The notes: generated from the letters alone by a model not told the origin. A DNA stretch of 11,567 nt from an uncultured Moraxella sp. (GCA_937975585.1 CALJUC010000166.1:1-11567); one strand, 5' to 3'. Numbered from the stretch's first letter, positions 1-7,028 are shown. Numbers and translations: made by a program.

Positions 1-1
1 A

Positions 2-37
2 GAAGATGGTTTATTAAATGAGCAAACGCCAGAGTAG
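2..37 (+). CDS. Possible 3' end of an unidentified upstream gene
   Basis: A rightward transcript must enter from the left edge, because a strong + strand terminator follows at 69-106. All three + frames close early: stops lie at 15-17, 19-21 and 35-37. The longest reading is the frame ending in TAG at 35-37, whose last residues are EDGLLNEQTPE, a plausible polar C-terminus. The frame ending at 19-21 (RRWFIK) cannot be excluded. Too little is present to name a product. Confidence 0.25.
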   Translation, partial: EDGLLNEQTPE

Positions 38-68
38 CCAAACTATCTGACGAACTTGTTAACTGACG

Positions 69-106
69 AAACGGTGAATTAAGCCCATTAATTCACCGTT
101 TTTTTT
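69..106 (+). terminator. Intrinsic terminator of the upstream gene
   Basis: A perfect 12-bp stem (acggtgaattaa at 71-82 with its complement at 88-99) is extended by two A-T pairs. It encloses the five-base loop gccca and runs directly into a T tract at 99-106. This is a classical rho-independent terminator on the + strand. It separates aceE transcription from whatever lies to the left. Confidence 0.9.
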
Positions 107-154
107 CACAAATTTTTGCTAGTAAATAGCCAATAACTTCGGTATGATTTTTAA

Positions 155-166
155 TGTTAGCTAACA
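155..166. promoter_or_regulatory. 12-bp perfect palindrome, candidate operator
   Basis: The sequence tgttagctaaca is its own reverse complement, and its left half tgttagc recurs at 176-182. Perfect 12-bp palindromes are uncommon in a spacer this size, so it could be a binding site for a dimeric regulator of the downstream promoter. No regulator family is recognised and no function is shown. Confidence 0.25.
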
Positions 167-195
167 ATCACCCAGTGTTAGCGTGGTTTATCTTA

Positions 196-318
196 CATAA
201 TCTTAAGGCCATAATTGGTAGTGTATCAGTTTGACGCAGTGAATTTGGTATAAAGTAAAACGTTACCTAAATTTTATTTAACTAACATTCACCATAGTTT
301 GACTAAGTTAAGATTATG
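196..318. repeat. 11-bp inverted repeat flanking a promoter-like element
   Basis: The arms cataatcttaa (196-206) and ttaagattatg (308-318) are exact reverse complements 101 bases apart. Between them lies the extended -10 candidate at 246-254. Paired arms around a promoter can be regulator half-sites that allow looping, but in AT-rich DNA an 11-bp match can also arise by chance. Confidence 0.35.
246..254 (+). promoter_or_regulatory. Candidate distal aceE promoter (extended -10)
   Basis: The string tggtataaa has the TGn extension followed by TATAAA, five of six matches to TATAAT. A TTGACG hexamer stands at 231-236, but its 12-base spacing is too short for a normal -35/-10 pair. If used, this promoter relies on the extended -10 and gives an mRNA leader of roughly 280 bases before aceE. 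Confidence 0.35.
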
Positions 319-488
319 CGAGGCGTCTTAAATTACGAAACATGATACGAATTTGTCGCCATGGATGACCTTAACGTAACATTTATAAAATAAATGCTTT
401 GATAAAAAGTTAAAAAACATGGAAATGTAAAAGAAGTTTACAATAATCCTACTTTATCCAGTTACAAGACCAATAAGTCAATTAACAT

Positions 489-497
489 TGCGATAAT
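489..497 (+). promoter_or_regulatory. Candidate proximal aceE promoter (extended -10)
   Basis: The string tgcgataat carries the TGn extension and GATAAT, a five-of-six -10 match. No -35 hexamer is clear at 16-18 bases upstream. Initiation here would leave a leader of about 40 bases ending in the ribosome-binding site aaggaa (531-536), seven bases before the aceE ATG. Confidence 0.35.
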
Positions 498-543
498 TGT
501 TTTAGTTAACTTTTTATTTTCTCTACGAAAAAGGAACTTTGTT

Positions 544-3351
544 ATGCCGTATTATAACGACCCAGACAAGCAAGAAACACAAGAATGGCTTGATGCCTTC
601 GAATCGGTGATTAAACACGCGGACAAAGAACGCGCCAAATTCTTATTAAAAGCCTTGTATAACAAAGCCGTACAAGAAGATGTGTTATTTAACCGTCTAG
701 ACACGGCTTACATCAACACCATTCCAGTTGAAGACCAACCAAATTATCCAGGTAATTTAGCATTAGAGCGTAAAATCCGTGCCTTAGTACGTTATAACGC
801 GATGGCAATGGTGGTACGCGCCAACAAAAGTGGTGATGACTTGGGTGGCCACTTGGCATCTTTTGCCTCTAGTGCGACCCTTTATGAAACAGGTTTTAAC
901 CACTTTTGGCGTGCCGCAAGCGAGACCTTTGGTGGTGATATGATCTATTACCAAGGTCACTCAGCACCTGGTATGTATGCACGTTCTTTTATGGAAGGCC
1001 GTTTGACTGAAGAGCAGCTGATTAACTACCGCCGTGAAGTGGGTGGTAAAGGCTTGTCAAGCTACCCGCACCCATACTTGATGCCTGATTATTGGCAATT
1101 CCCAACCGTATCAATGGGTCTAGGCCCAATCATGTCTATCTATAACGCACACGTTCAGCGTTATATGGAAAACCGTGGTCTATTACCAAGAGAAGATCGT
1201 AAGATTTGGGCATTCTTGGGCGATGGTGAGACGGATGAGCCAGAAAGCTTGGGTGCGATTTCACTCGCGGGCCGTGAAAAACTGGACAACTTGATTTGGG
1301 TTGTGAACTGTAACTTACAACGTCTTGATGGCCCAGTACGCGGTAACGGTAAGATTATCCAAGAGCTTGAATCAGTATTCCGTGGCGCAGGCTGGAAAGT
1401 TATCAAACTAATTTGGGGTGGTCGTTGGGACTCACTACTTGCCAAAGACGAAACCGGTGTGCTAAAACATCGTATGGAAGAGTTTTTGGATGGTGAATAT
1501 CAGCTAACCGAAGCGCGTGATGCTGCTTTCTCACGTGAGTTCTTCTTTGGTAAATACCCAGAACTCAAAGAAATGGTTGCCGACATGAGTGACGAGGAAA
1601 TTGGTCGTCTAAATCGCGGTGGTCATGACCCAGTCAAAGTCTTTGCAGCGTATGCTGAAGCGATGAAAACCAAAGGCCAACCAACCGTTATTTTGGCAAA
1701 AACCGTTAAAGGTTATGGTTTGTCATCACAGCTACAGTCAGTGAATAAAACCCACCAAATCAAAAAAATGGAACACGAGTCGTTGGTGTATTTCCGTGAC
1801 CGTTTCGAGTTGCCGATTAGCGATGAGGACCTAAAAGAGTTACCTTTCTATCGTCCGGCACCTGATTCAGCTGAAGCCAAATACATGAAAGGTCGCCGTG
1901 AAGCGTTAGGTGGTCATTTACCAAGCCGTCGTAGTGGTCACATTCCACTAGAAATTCCGGGTCTTGAAATCTTTGACAAGGTACTACAAGGTAGTGGCGG
2001 TAAAGAGCAATCAACGACAATGGTATTTGTCCGTTTGCTTGGCGCGATGCTAAAAAACAAAGCGATTCAAGAACGTGTCGTACCAATTGTACCGGACGAA
2101 GCGCGTACCTTTGGTCTAGAAGGTATGTTCCGTCAATTGGGTATCTATGCCGCAGCGGGTCAAAAATACATCCCAGAAGATGCGGAAGCCTTGATGGGTT
2201 ATAAAGAAGCCCAAGACGGCCACATGCTAGAAGAAGGTATCAACGAAGCGGGTGCGATGAGTGCGTGGATTGCATTGGCACAAAGCTACTCAGTTAATGC
2301 CTTGCCAATGATTCCAATCTATATCTACTATGCGATGTTTGGTTTCCAACGTGTCGGTGATTTAGTGTGGGCTGCCGGTGACTGTCAAGCACAAGGCTTT
2401 TTAATGGGTGCAACCGCTGGTCGTACTACCATGAATGGCGAAGGCTTACAGCACCAAGATGGTCATCACATGGTCTTGTTCGGCACTGTACCGAACTGTG
2501 TCAGCTATGACCCATGTTATGGATACGAATTGGCCGTTATCATGCATGACGGTATGAAACGTATGTATGGCGATGGGGAGCGCGTGTTCTACTATATTAG
2601 TGTGATGAACGAGAACTATGAGCAACCAGCAATGCCACAAGGCGTTGAAGAGGGTATCAAAAAAGGCCTGTACTTATTACAAGACAACGGTTCAACCCAA
2701 GTACAGCTAATGGGCTCGGGTACAATTCTACTAGAAGTAGAAAAAGCGGCGAAGATCTTAGCAGAAGAATTCAACATCAAAGCCAACGTGTGGAGTGCAA
2801 CCAGTTACAATGAGCTTGCGCGTGACGCGATGGCTTGTGATGAATACAACCGCTTACATCCAGCTGAAGAGCAACGTGTGCCTTGGATTACTGAGCAACT
2901 TGCCAAACATGAGGGTGTGGTCGTATCAGCCACTGACTATATTCGCATTTACTCAGAGCAAGTACGCGCGTGGATGCCAGACGCTCGCCCATACGCAACT
3001 TTAGGTACTGATGGTTTTGGTCGTTCGGATAGCCGTGAGCAGCTACGTAGTTTCTTCAAAGTCGATGCGGCGCATATCGTGGTTGCAACCTTGAAGCTAT
3101 TAGCGGATGAAGGTGAAGTGGATAGCCGCTTGGTGAAAGATGCGATTAGCAGTCTAGGCCTAGATGTTGATGCATCACCAGCATGGTACCCACAACCACA
3201 AATTGACCATTCGCCAGATGCACCTGCCGTTTTAGGGGCGAATCCAAAACCCGTACCACATTTAGTTGAAGAAGATGATGCGGCAATCTCGGATGAAGGC
3301 AAAGCAGAGGATGCTGCTGATGCGCCAATCCTCAACCAAAAACCAGAATAA
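544..3351 (+). CDS. aceE: Pyruvate dehydrogenase E1 component, homodimeric type
   Basis: AceE is the thiamine-diphosphate enzyme that decarboxylates pyruvate and reductively acetylates the lipoyl groups of AceF in the cytosolic pyruvate dehydrogenase complex. The protein has 935 residues against 887 in E. coli and aligns over the whole core. The diphosphate-binding motif runs from GDGETDEPES (from residue 226) to NCN at 255-257. The active-site region includes H103, H139 and H404, the last matching E. coli His407. The core also contains DEARTFG, FGFQRVGD and GLQHQDGH. The start is fixed by aaggaa at 531-536, seven bases before the ATG. Two oddities: about 53 acidic residues follow the point where the E. 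coli protein ends (near 883), with EEDDAAISDEGKAED inside; and the mobile loop before H404 reads LSSQLQSVNKT, differing from E. coli at the Glu401 and Lys403 positions (Q398, V400). aceF follows after 124 bases. Confidence 0.97.
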   Translation: MPYYNDPDKQETQEWLDAFESVIKHADKERAKFLLKALYNKAVQEDVLFNRLDTAYINTIPVEDQPNYPGNLALERKIRALVRYNAMAMVVRANKSGDDLGGHLASFASSATLYETGFNHFWRAASETFGGDMIYYQGHSAPGMYARSFMEGRLTEEQLINYRREVGGKGLSSYPHPYLMPDYWQFPTVSMGLGPIMSIYNAHVQRYMENRGLLPREDRKIWAFLGDGETDEPESLGAISLAGREKLDNLIWVVNCNLQRLDGPVRGNGKIIQELESVFRGAGWKVIKLIWGGRWDSLLAKDETGVLKHRMEEFLDGEYQLTEARDAAFSREFFFGKYPELKEMVADMSDEEIGRLNRGGHDPVKVFAAYAEAMKTKGQPTVILAKTVKGYGLSSQLQSVNKTHQIKKMEHESLVYFRDRFELPISDEDLKELPFYRPAPDSAEAKYMKGRREALGGHLPSRRSGHIPLEIPGLEIFDKVLQGSGGKEQSTTMVFVRLLGAMLKNKAIQERVVPIVPDEARTFGLEGMFRQLGIYAAAGQKYIPEDAEALMGYKEAQDGHMLEEGINEAGAMSAWIALAQSYSVNALPMIPIYIYYAMFGFQRVGDLVWAAGDCQAQGFLMGATAGRTTMNGEGLQHQDGHHMVLFGTVPNCVSYDPCYGYELAVIMHDGMKRMYGDGERVFYYISVMNENYEQPAMPQGVEEGIKKGLYLLQDNGSTQVQLMGSGTILLEVEKAAKILAEEFNIKANVWSATSYNELARDAMACDEYNRLHPAEEQRVPWITEQLAKHEGVVVSATDYIRIYSEQVRAWMPDARPYATLGTDGFGRSDSREQLRSFFKVDAAHIVVATLKLLADEGEVDSRLVKDAISSLGLDVDASPAWYPQPQIDHSPDAPAVLGANPKPVPHLVEEDDAAISDEGKAEDAADAPILNQKPE

Positions 3352-3475
3352 GTCTGGATTTGGCAAAACCCTTGAGATTGGGCTATGGACAGCGGCAACG
3401 GCAATTACGTTGTACGCTGTCTATCGCGCCGTTCATACATCAATTCGCAAAGCAAAAACAATAAAGGATACCCTC

Positions 3476-5503
3476 ATGGAAATTAAAGTGCCCGATTTGG
3501 GCGTTGAGCAAGCCGAAGTCAGCGAAATTATGGTAAAAGTTGGCGATGTCATTGCTGTCGATGATAACTTAGTATTACTAGAATCAGATAAAGCATCCGT
3601 TGAAGTACCTGCTACCGCTGCCGGTAAAATCACCGCAATCAGTATCAATGTCGGTGACCAAGTCAAAGAAGGCGACGTGATTTTGAGCGTAGAAAGTGCT
3701 GATAGTGCCGCACCGAGCGCACAACCTGTGAGCGCACCGGTACAATCTGAAGCACCCGCACCACAAGCAGCACCTGTTGCGACTCAAGCACAAGTGGTAC
3801 CTGCCGCGACAAGCGCAGTCAGTGAACAAACTTATCCATTGCCAGACTTGGGCGTAGATACCGCTGAGATCAGCGAGTGGATGGTAAAAGTTGGTGATAC
3901 TGTGACGGCAGAGCAACCACTGGTATTGGTTGAGTCAGACAAAGCATCCGTTGAAGTGCCAGCCCCAGCAAGTGGCAAAATCGTTAAGCTGTTGGTCAAT
4001 GCGGGCGATATGGTTAGCAATAGTCAAGACTTTATTATCATTGCCACTGGCGATGCGAGCGGTGCAGTATCCGAACCGGCTGTTGCTCCTGTACAAGCTG
4101 AAACGACAAACGCTCAACCGGCTGCGCCAGTTGCCGCGCAAGCACCTACTGCACCTGTGAGCAGTGGACCAGTAACTTATCCATTGCCAGACTTGGGCGT
4201 AGACACCGCTGAAATCAGCGAATGGATGGTAAAAGAGGGCGATACCGTAACCGCAGAGCAGCCACTGGTATTGGTTGAGTCAGATAAAGCATCCGTTGAG
4301 GTACCTGCACCTGCCACTGGTAAAATCGTTAAACTATTGGTTCAAGCCGGTGACACCGTTAGCAACGGTCAAGACTTTATCGTGATTGAAAGCAATGACG
4401 TAAGTGTTACCTCATCTGCACCAATGGCGCAAGCTTCGCCCACACAACCGGTTACAAAAGCTGCCACATCCGTTGCTGCACCAACTCAATCGACTAGTCA
4501 GCCAATAAAGGCGGCGACTGGCCAAGCAAGTAGTAACCTAACCGAAGCGCAAATCAACGCAAGCCATGCTAATGTATACGCAGGTCCTGCCGTACGTAAG
4601 CTTACCCGTCAATTGGGTGTTGATATCGGTCAAGTACAAGGCACCGGTGACAAAGGACGTGTGGTCAAAGATGATGTATTTGCGTATGTCAAACAACGTA
4701 TGCAGACTATCGCTACTGCACCTGCGGCAAGTGCTGCACCAGCCATTACTGCAACGCGTGCAAGCTTGCCAAATCTACCGGATATGAGCAAGACAGAACT
4801 TTGGGGTGAAATCGAGCGCGAGCCACTAACACGCCTACAAAAAGTTTCAATCCCACAGCTCAACTACAACACGTATCTACCACAAGTGACCCAGTTCGAC
4901 TTGTCAGATATCACTGATACAGAGCAAATGCGTAGTGACTTAAAAGACCAAATGAAAAAAGAGGGCGTGAGCCTGACTATTTTGGCCTTTATCATGAAAG
5001 CCACAGCGTATGCCTTGATGCAATATCCGAAGTTTAACAGTCATTTGAGTGATGATAATAGCGAAATTATCATCCGTAAGACCGTGAACTTAGGCTTTGC
5101 TGTTGCGACAGATGACGGCTTGACCGTGCCTGTGATTCGTAATGTGCAAACCAAAGGTATCAAGCAATTAGCGCAAGAAATCGGCGAATTGGCCAAAAAA
5201 GCACGTGATAAAAAACTGGGCGTACAAGAATTAACCGGTGCGTCATTCACCATCTCGAGCCAAGGTAATTTAGGTGGTACTTATTTCACGCCGCTGGTCA
5301 ACTGGCCACAAGTGGCAATCTTGGGTGTGTCAGAGTCGACCATGCAGCCACGCTGGAATGCCGCGACCAAGTCATTTGAACCACGCTTGATGTTACCATT
5401 GTCCTTGTCATACGACCATCGTGTCATTAATGGTGCAGATGCGGCAGTGTTCACGCGTTATATCGCAACGTTATTGGCTGACCCACGTCGGATTTTGTTA
5501 TAA
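3476..5503 (+). CDS. aceF: Pyruvate dehydrogenase E2, dihydrolipoyllysine acetyltransferase
   Basis: AceF forms the core of the pyruvate dehydrogenase complex and moves the acetyl group from lipoyl-lysine to CoA. The 675 residues hold three lipoyl domains (about 1-75, 119-192, 234-307), each with an ESDKASVEVPA motif; the lipoylated lysines are K39, K156 and K271. Flexible Ala/Pro/Gln linkers join them. A peripheral-subunit-binding domain follows at about 367-406 (YAGPAVRKLTRQLGVD, GTGDKGRVVKDDV), then the acyltransferase domain from about 443 to the end. The catalytic motif is DHRVINGAD with H648; N652 replaces the E. coli Asp, as in Azotobacter E2p, so activity is not in doubt. Ser594/595 lie in FTISSQGNLGG. 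The start is chosen at 3476 because aaagga stands at 3463-3468 and the lipoyl domain begins at once. The same frame stays open upstream to 3266 and would add a hydrophobic leader. It probably shares an mRNA with aceE. Confidence 0.95.
   Translation: MEIKVPDLGVEQAEVSEIMVKVGDVIAVDDNLVLLESDKASVEVPATAAGKITAISINVGDQVKEGDVILSVESADSAAPSAQPVSAPVQSEAPAPQAAPVATQAQVVPAATSAVSEQTYPLPDLGVDTAEISEWMVKVGDTVTAEQPLVLVESDKASVEVPAPASGKIVKLLVNAGDMVSNSQDFIIIATGDASGAVSEPAVAPVQAETTNAQPAAPVAAQAPTAPVSSGPVTYPLPDLGVDTAEISEWMVKEGDTVTAEQPLVLVESDKASVEVPAPATGKIVKLLVQAGDTVSNGQDFIVIESNDVSVTSSAPMAQASPTQPVTKAATSVAAPTQSTSQPIKAATGQASSNLTEAQINASHANVYAGPAVRKLTRQLGVDIGQVQGTGDKGRVVKDDVFAYVKQRMQTIATAPAASAAPAITATRASLPNLPDMSKTELWGEIEREPLTRLQKVSIPQLNYNTYLPQVTQFDLSDITDTEQMRSDLKDQMKKEGVSLTILAFIMKATAYALMQYPKFNSHLSDDNSEIIIRKTVNLGFAVATDDGLTVPVIRNVQTKGIKQLAQEIGELAKKARDKKLGVQELTGASFTISSQGNLGGTYFTPLVNWPQVAILGVSESTMQPRWNAATKSFEPRLMLPLSLSYDHRVINGADAAVFTRYIATLLADPRRILL
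3830..4396 (+). repeat. Duplicated lipoyl domains 2 and 3 within aceF
   Basis: The second lipoyl-domain coding block starts near 3830 and the third near 4175, a period of exactly 345 bases. The copies begin with an identical 28-base run (3831-3858 and 4176-4203) and differ by only a few residues, for instance KVGD versus KEGD. The first domain (3476-3700) is clearly more diverged. This is an in-frame tandem domain duplication, either recent or kept alike by gene conversion. Confidence 0.9.
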
Positions 5504-5551
5504 GTATTTTTTTATAATTCAATTCGTTACGGTGCTAACCGCACACTGTTC

Positions 5552-5586
5552 AAAACCGCTTACTACCAAGTAGGCGGTTTTATTTT
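5552..5586 (+). terminator. Intrinsic terminator after aceF
   Basis: A stem of 12 bp pairs aaaccgcttact (5553-5564) with agtaggcggttt (5569-5580), including one T-G wobble, around the loop acca. One more A-T pair closes the base, and the sequence ends in tttattttg. It ends the aceEF transcript 49 bases past the stop codon and supports aceE-aceF as a complete two-gene unit without lpd. Confidence 0.88.
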
Positions 5587-5706
5587 GTCTATAAACTCAG
5601 TAAAATGGCGCGCAAAATGCTGTTCCCCGTTAATGTTTATTGGTCTAATTATTGGCTATTTAGTTAACGAACTTTGTCCCCAATAAGATTTTCCATTTGA
5701 GTGATT

Positions 5707-6531
5707 ATGTTTAATACGTTATATCAAGCCATTGACTGGCAAGCGCCTTGGTATCAGGCCTTGGCTACCTTGACGGCTGCAACCACAGAAAATGCCAGCG
5801 TGGCGGACAGCCTGAATGCGCAATTACCGGATGGTCTAACCAATGCCTTTGCCAAGCCGCTGAAATTTGTCAGCCAAGACAGTTTGCCGGAAGGTATGGC
5901 GTATGAAAGCTTTATCGCCCAAACGGGCAATATACCGACCCGAGATAATTTTCATGACTTATTAGGGGGCTTGATTTGGCTTAATTTTCCAAAAACTAAA
6001 GCCGTATTCAATCAACTACATGAGCAAGACATCGCACATTACGGTATCCAAGCGGCACGTTCACGATTGCGCAACGTGTTGACTTTGTTTGATGAAAACG
6101 GCGGCGTGGTGGTCAGTGAGCAATTACCCGTGTTGCAAGCGTTACAGAATTTTGACTGGCATACAGCATTATGGCGCTATCGTGACCAATGGCAGCACTC
6201 AACGCAATTTTTTCCGATAGGCCATGCGTTATTGGAAAAACTGATTGAGCCGCGATTGGGGATTTGCGCCCATTGTTTGTTGGTTCAAGCGGATAGGGGT
6301 TTTTTCGAATTAGACAAAGTCAGCCAGCGCGCGCAGCTAGATAACTGGTTAAGTGCGTTTTTTTTGCAACACGCGGCAAATTTGCATTCTAAAGGATTTC
6401 AGCCGTTACCGGTGTTGGGCATCCCTGAATTTCTCGCTGAGCAAGATGCAAGTTTTTACCAAAATACGCAAATTTTTCGTCCAAAGGCGACACGAGAGTC
6501 ATCAGCTGTTCATCAATTTTTACTAAAATAA
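5707..6531 (+). CDS. DUF3025 domain-containing protein
   Basis: A soluble protein of 274 residues with no signal peptide or membrane segment. It matches the DUF3025 family as I recall it: YESFIAQTGNIPTRDNFHD at about 66-84 followed by IWLNFPKTKA (90-99), LTLFDENG (125-132), GHALLEKLIEP (172-182) and a C-terminal LPVLGIPEFL...FYQNTQIFRP block. The biochemical role of the family is unknown to me. The charged and aromatic motif near 77-99 is its most conserved-looking part and may be functional. The start is uncertain: GTG at 5701 would add two residues (MIM), and neither start has a good Shine-Dalgarno, only a gag at 5699-5701. I prefer ATG 5707. It lies alone after the aceF terminator. I see no confident promoter in 5587-5700, so weak expression or read-through is possible. 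Confidence 0.85.
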   Translation: MFNTLYQAIDWQAPWYQALATLTAATTENASVADSLNAQLPDGLTNAFAKPLKFVSQDSLPEGMAYESFIAQTGNIPTRDNFHDLLGGLIWLNFPKTKAVFNQLHEQDIAHYGIQAARSRLRNVLTLFDENGGVVVSEQLPVLQALQNFDWHTALWRYRDQWQHSTQFFPIGHALLEKLIEPRLGICAHCLLVQADRGFFELDKVSQRAQLDNWLSAFFLQHAANLHSKGFQPLPVLGIPEFLAEQDASFYQNTQIFRPKATRESSAVHQFLLK

Positions 6532-6567
6532 GCCAATCTGCCTTGACTGAAGCGGCAATATTGTCAG

Positions 6568-6596
6568 TTGATATTGTGGGTCAAATCCGCTAGCAT
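6568..6596 (+). promoter_or_regulatory. Candidate promoter for the 98-residue protein gene
   Basis: TTGATA at 6568-6573 (five of six to the -35 consensus) is separated by exactly 17 bases from TAGCAT at 6591-6596 (four of six to -10). Initiation would fall near 6603, about 43 bases before the ATG. A second -10-like TACAAT at 6622-6627 lacks a good -35. The nearby inverted repeat CAATAT/ATATTG (6556-6561 and 6571-6576) overlaps the -35 and could be an operator, but it is short. Confidence 0.35.
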
Positions 6597-6645
6597 GGCT
6601 AAGGTTTGTAAAAATAATAGATACAATAAAAGCTTAGGAGTTGTG

Positions 6646-6942
6646 ATGACAACCAAAGTGGTAAAAACAGATAACATGATTCGCATGATTACTGGAAAAC
6701 TAGCGCCGTATATCGACTTGGATTGGGCGTCTTATAGTTTTCCTGAGTTAAAGATTTTATTAAAACACGTGGTTAGCTTTGAAGTTGAGCATAATTATCG
6801 CCGTCATAAAGAATACAAAGACCATGTCGGTGCCAATGTTGAAGTCATTCAAGACGAAAACACCCTGATGGTGATGAGCCAAAATGATGAGTTGCTTGTG
6901 GTAAAAGACGGTCACTTTACCACCGCACCGTTGGTTGAATAG
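6646..6942 (+). CDS. Small hypothetical protein, 98 residues
   Basis: I do not recognise this protein. It is soluble, with no signal peptide, membrane segment or cysteine. An N-terminal part rich in hydrophobic residues (TDNMIRMITGKLAPYIDLDW, 8-27) leads to a probable helix (SFPELKILLKHVVSFEVEHN, 31-50). A strongly basic patch follows (YRRHKEYKDH, 51-60), then probable beta strands (ANVEVIQDENTLMVMSQ and ELLVVKDGHF). The frame stays open back to 6568, but the start is set at ATG 6646 because aggag lies at 6636-6640, five bases before it, and the upstream codons look non-coding. A GTG at 6643 is adjacent in frame. It has its own terminator at 6965-7005, so it looks like a single-gene unit. Codon use matches its neighbours. 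A function cannot be given. Confidence 0.8.
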   Translation: MTTKVVKTDNMIRMITGKLAPYIDLDWASYSFPELKILLKHVVSFEVEHNYRRHKEYKDHVGANVEVIQDENTLMVMSQNDELLVVKDGHFTTAPLVE

Positions 6943-6964
6943 TTTTATAACGTTTTACATAAAT

Positions 6965-7005
6965 AAAAAGGCATCCTGATAAAAAATATCTAGGGTGCCT
7001 TTTTT
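6965..7005 (+). terminator. Intrinsic terminator upstream of mnmG
   Basis: aaaaaggcatcct (6965-6977) pairs with agggtgccttttt (6992-7004) with one wobble, and an inner gata/tatc pairing can extend the stem. A T tract follows on the + strand. The A run on the left side gives a T run on the other strand, so it may work in both directions. It insulates mnmG from the gene before it. Confidence 0.88.
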
Positions 7006-7028
7006 GTTTTTTATCACCCCCAAAAATT

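Larger units (their letters stand above)
107..543 (+). other. Long AT-rich aceE upstream/leader region
   Basis: This 437-base spacer has no convincing gene on either strand; only ORFs of about ten codons without ribosome-binding sites occur. It holds a 12-bp perfect palindrome at 155-166 (tgttagctaaca), an 11-bp inverted repeat with arms at 196-206 and 308-318, and two extended -10 candidates at 246-254 and 489-497. It also holds a possible leader hairpin at 322-360, where ggcg and aaatt pair with aattt and cgcc around a 15-base loop. The aceE ribosome-binding site aaggaa is at 531-536. The length and the palindromes suggest transcription-factor control of the pyruvate dehydrogenase genes. 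That is inference; I did not find a clean PdhR-type site (attggt, three bases, accaat). Confidence 0.55.

Noticed and set aside
212..230. PdhR/GntR-like operator at attggtagtgtatcag
   Set aside because: Only the left half attggt fits; the right half and spacing do not form the expected palindrome.
2949..3404. 151-codon open frame on the - strand over the aceE end
   Set aside because: Composition (Ser, Ala, Arg rich) and position mark it as an antisense shadow of aceE, without ribosome-binding site or recognisable domain.
3266..3475. Longer AceF starting at 3266 (745 residues)
   Set aside because: The first part overlaps aceE out of frame with weak start context, while ATG 3476 has a good ribosome-binding site and begins exactly at the first lipoyl domain. 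The longer form is kept only as a finding.
5429..5431. AceF catalytic motif has Asn (N652) where E. coli has Asp, suggesting a dead enzyme
   Set aside because: Azotobacter vinelandii E2p, an active enzyme, also has Asn at this position, so the substitution is a normal variant.
5504..5700. Missing lpd (E3) gene after aceF as a defect
   Set aside because: Many gammaproteobacteria encode E3 elsewhere, often with 2-oxoglutarate dehydrogenase. The terminator at 5552-5586 shows that the unit is complete as it stands.
6568..6645. Extended N-terminus of the 98-residue protein from ATG 6568
   Set aside because: There is no ribosome-binding site before 6568, the added residues look non-coding, and aggag at 6636-6640 points to ATG 6646.
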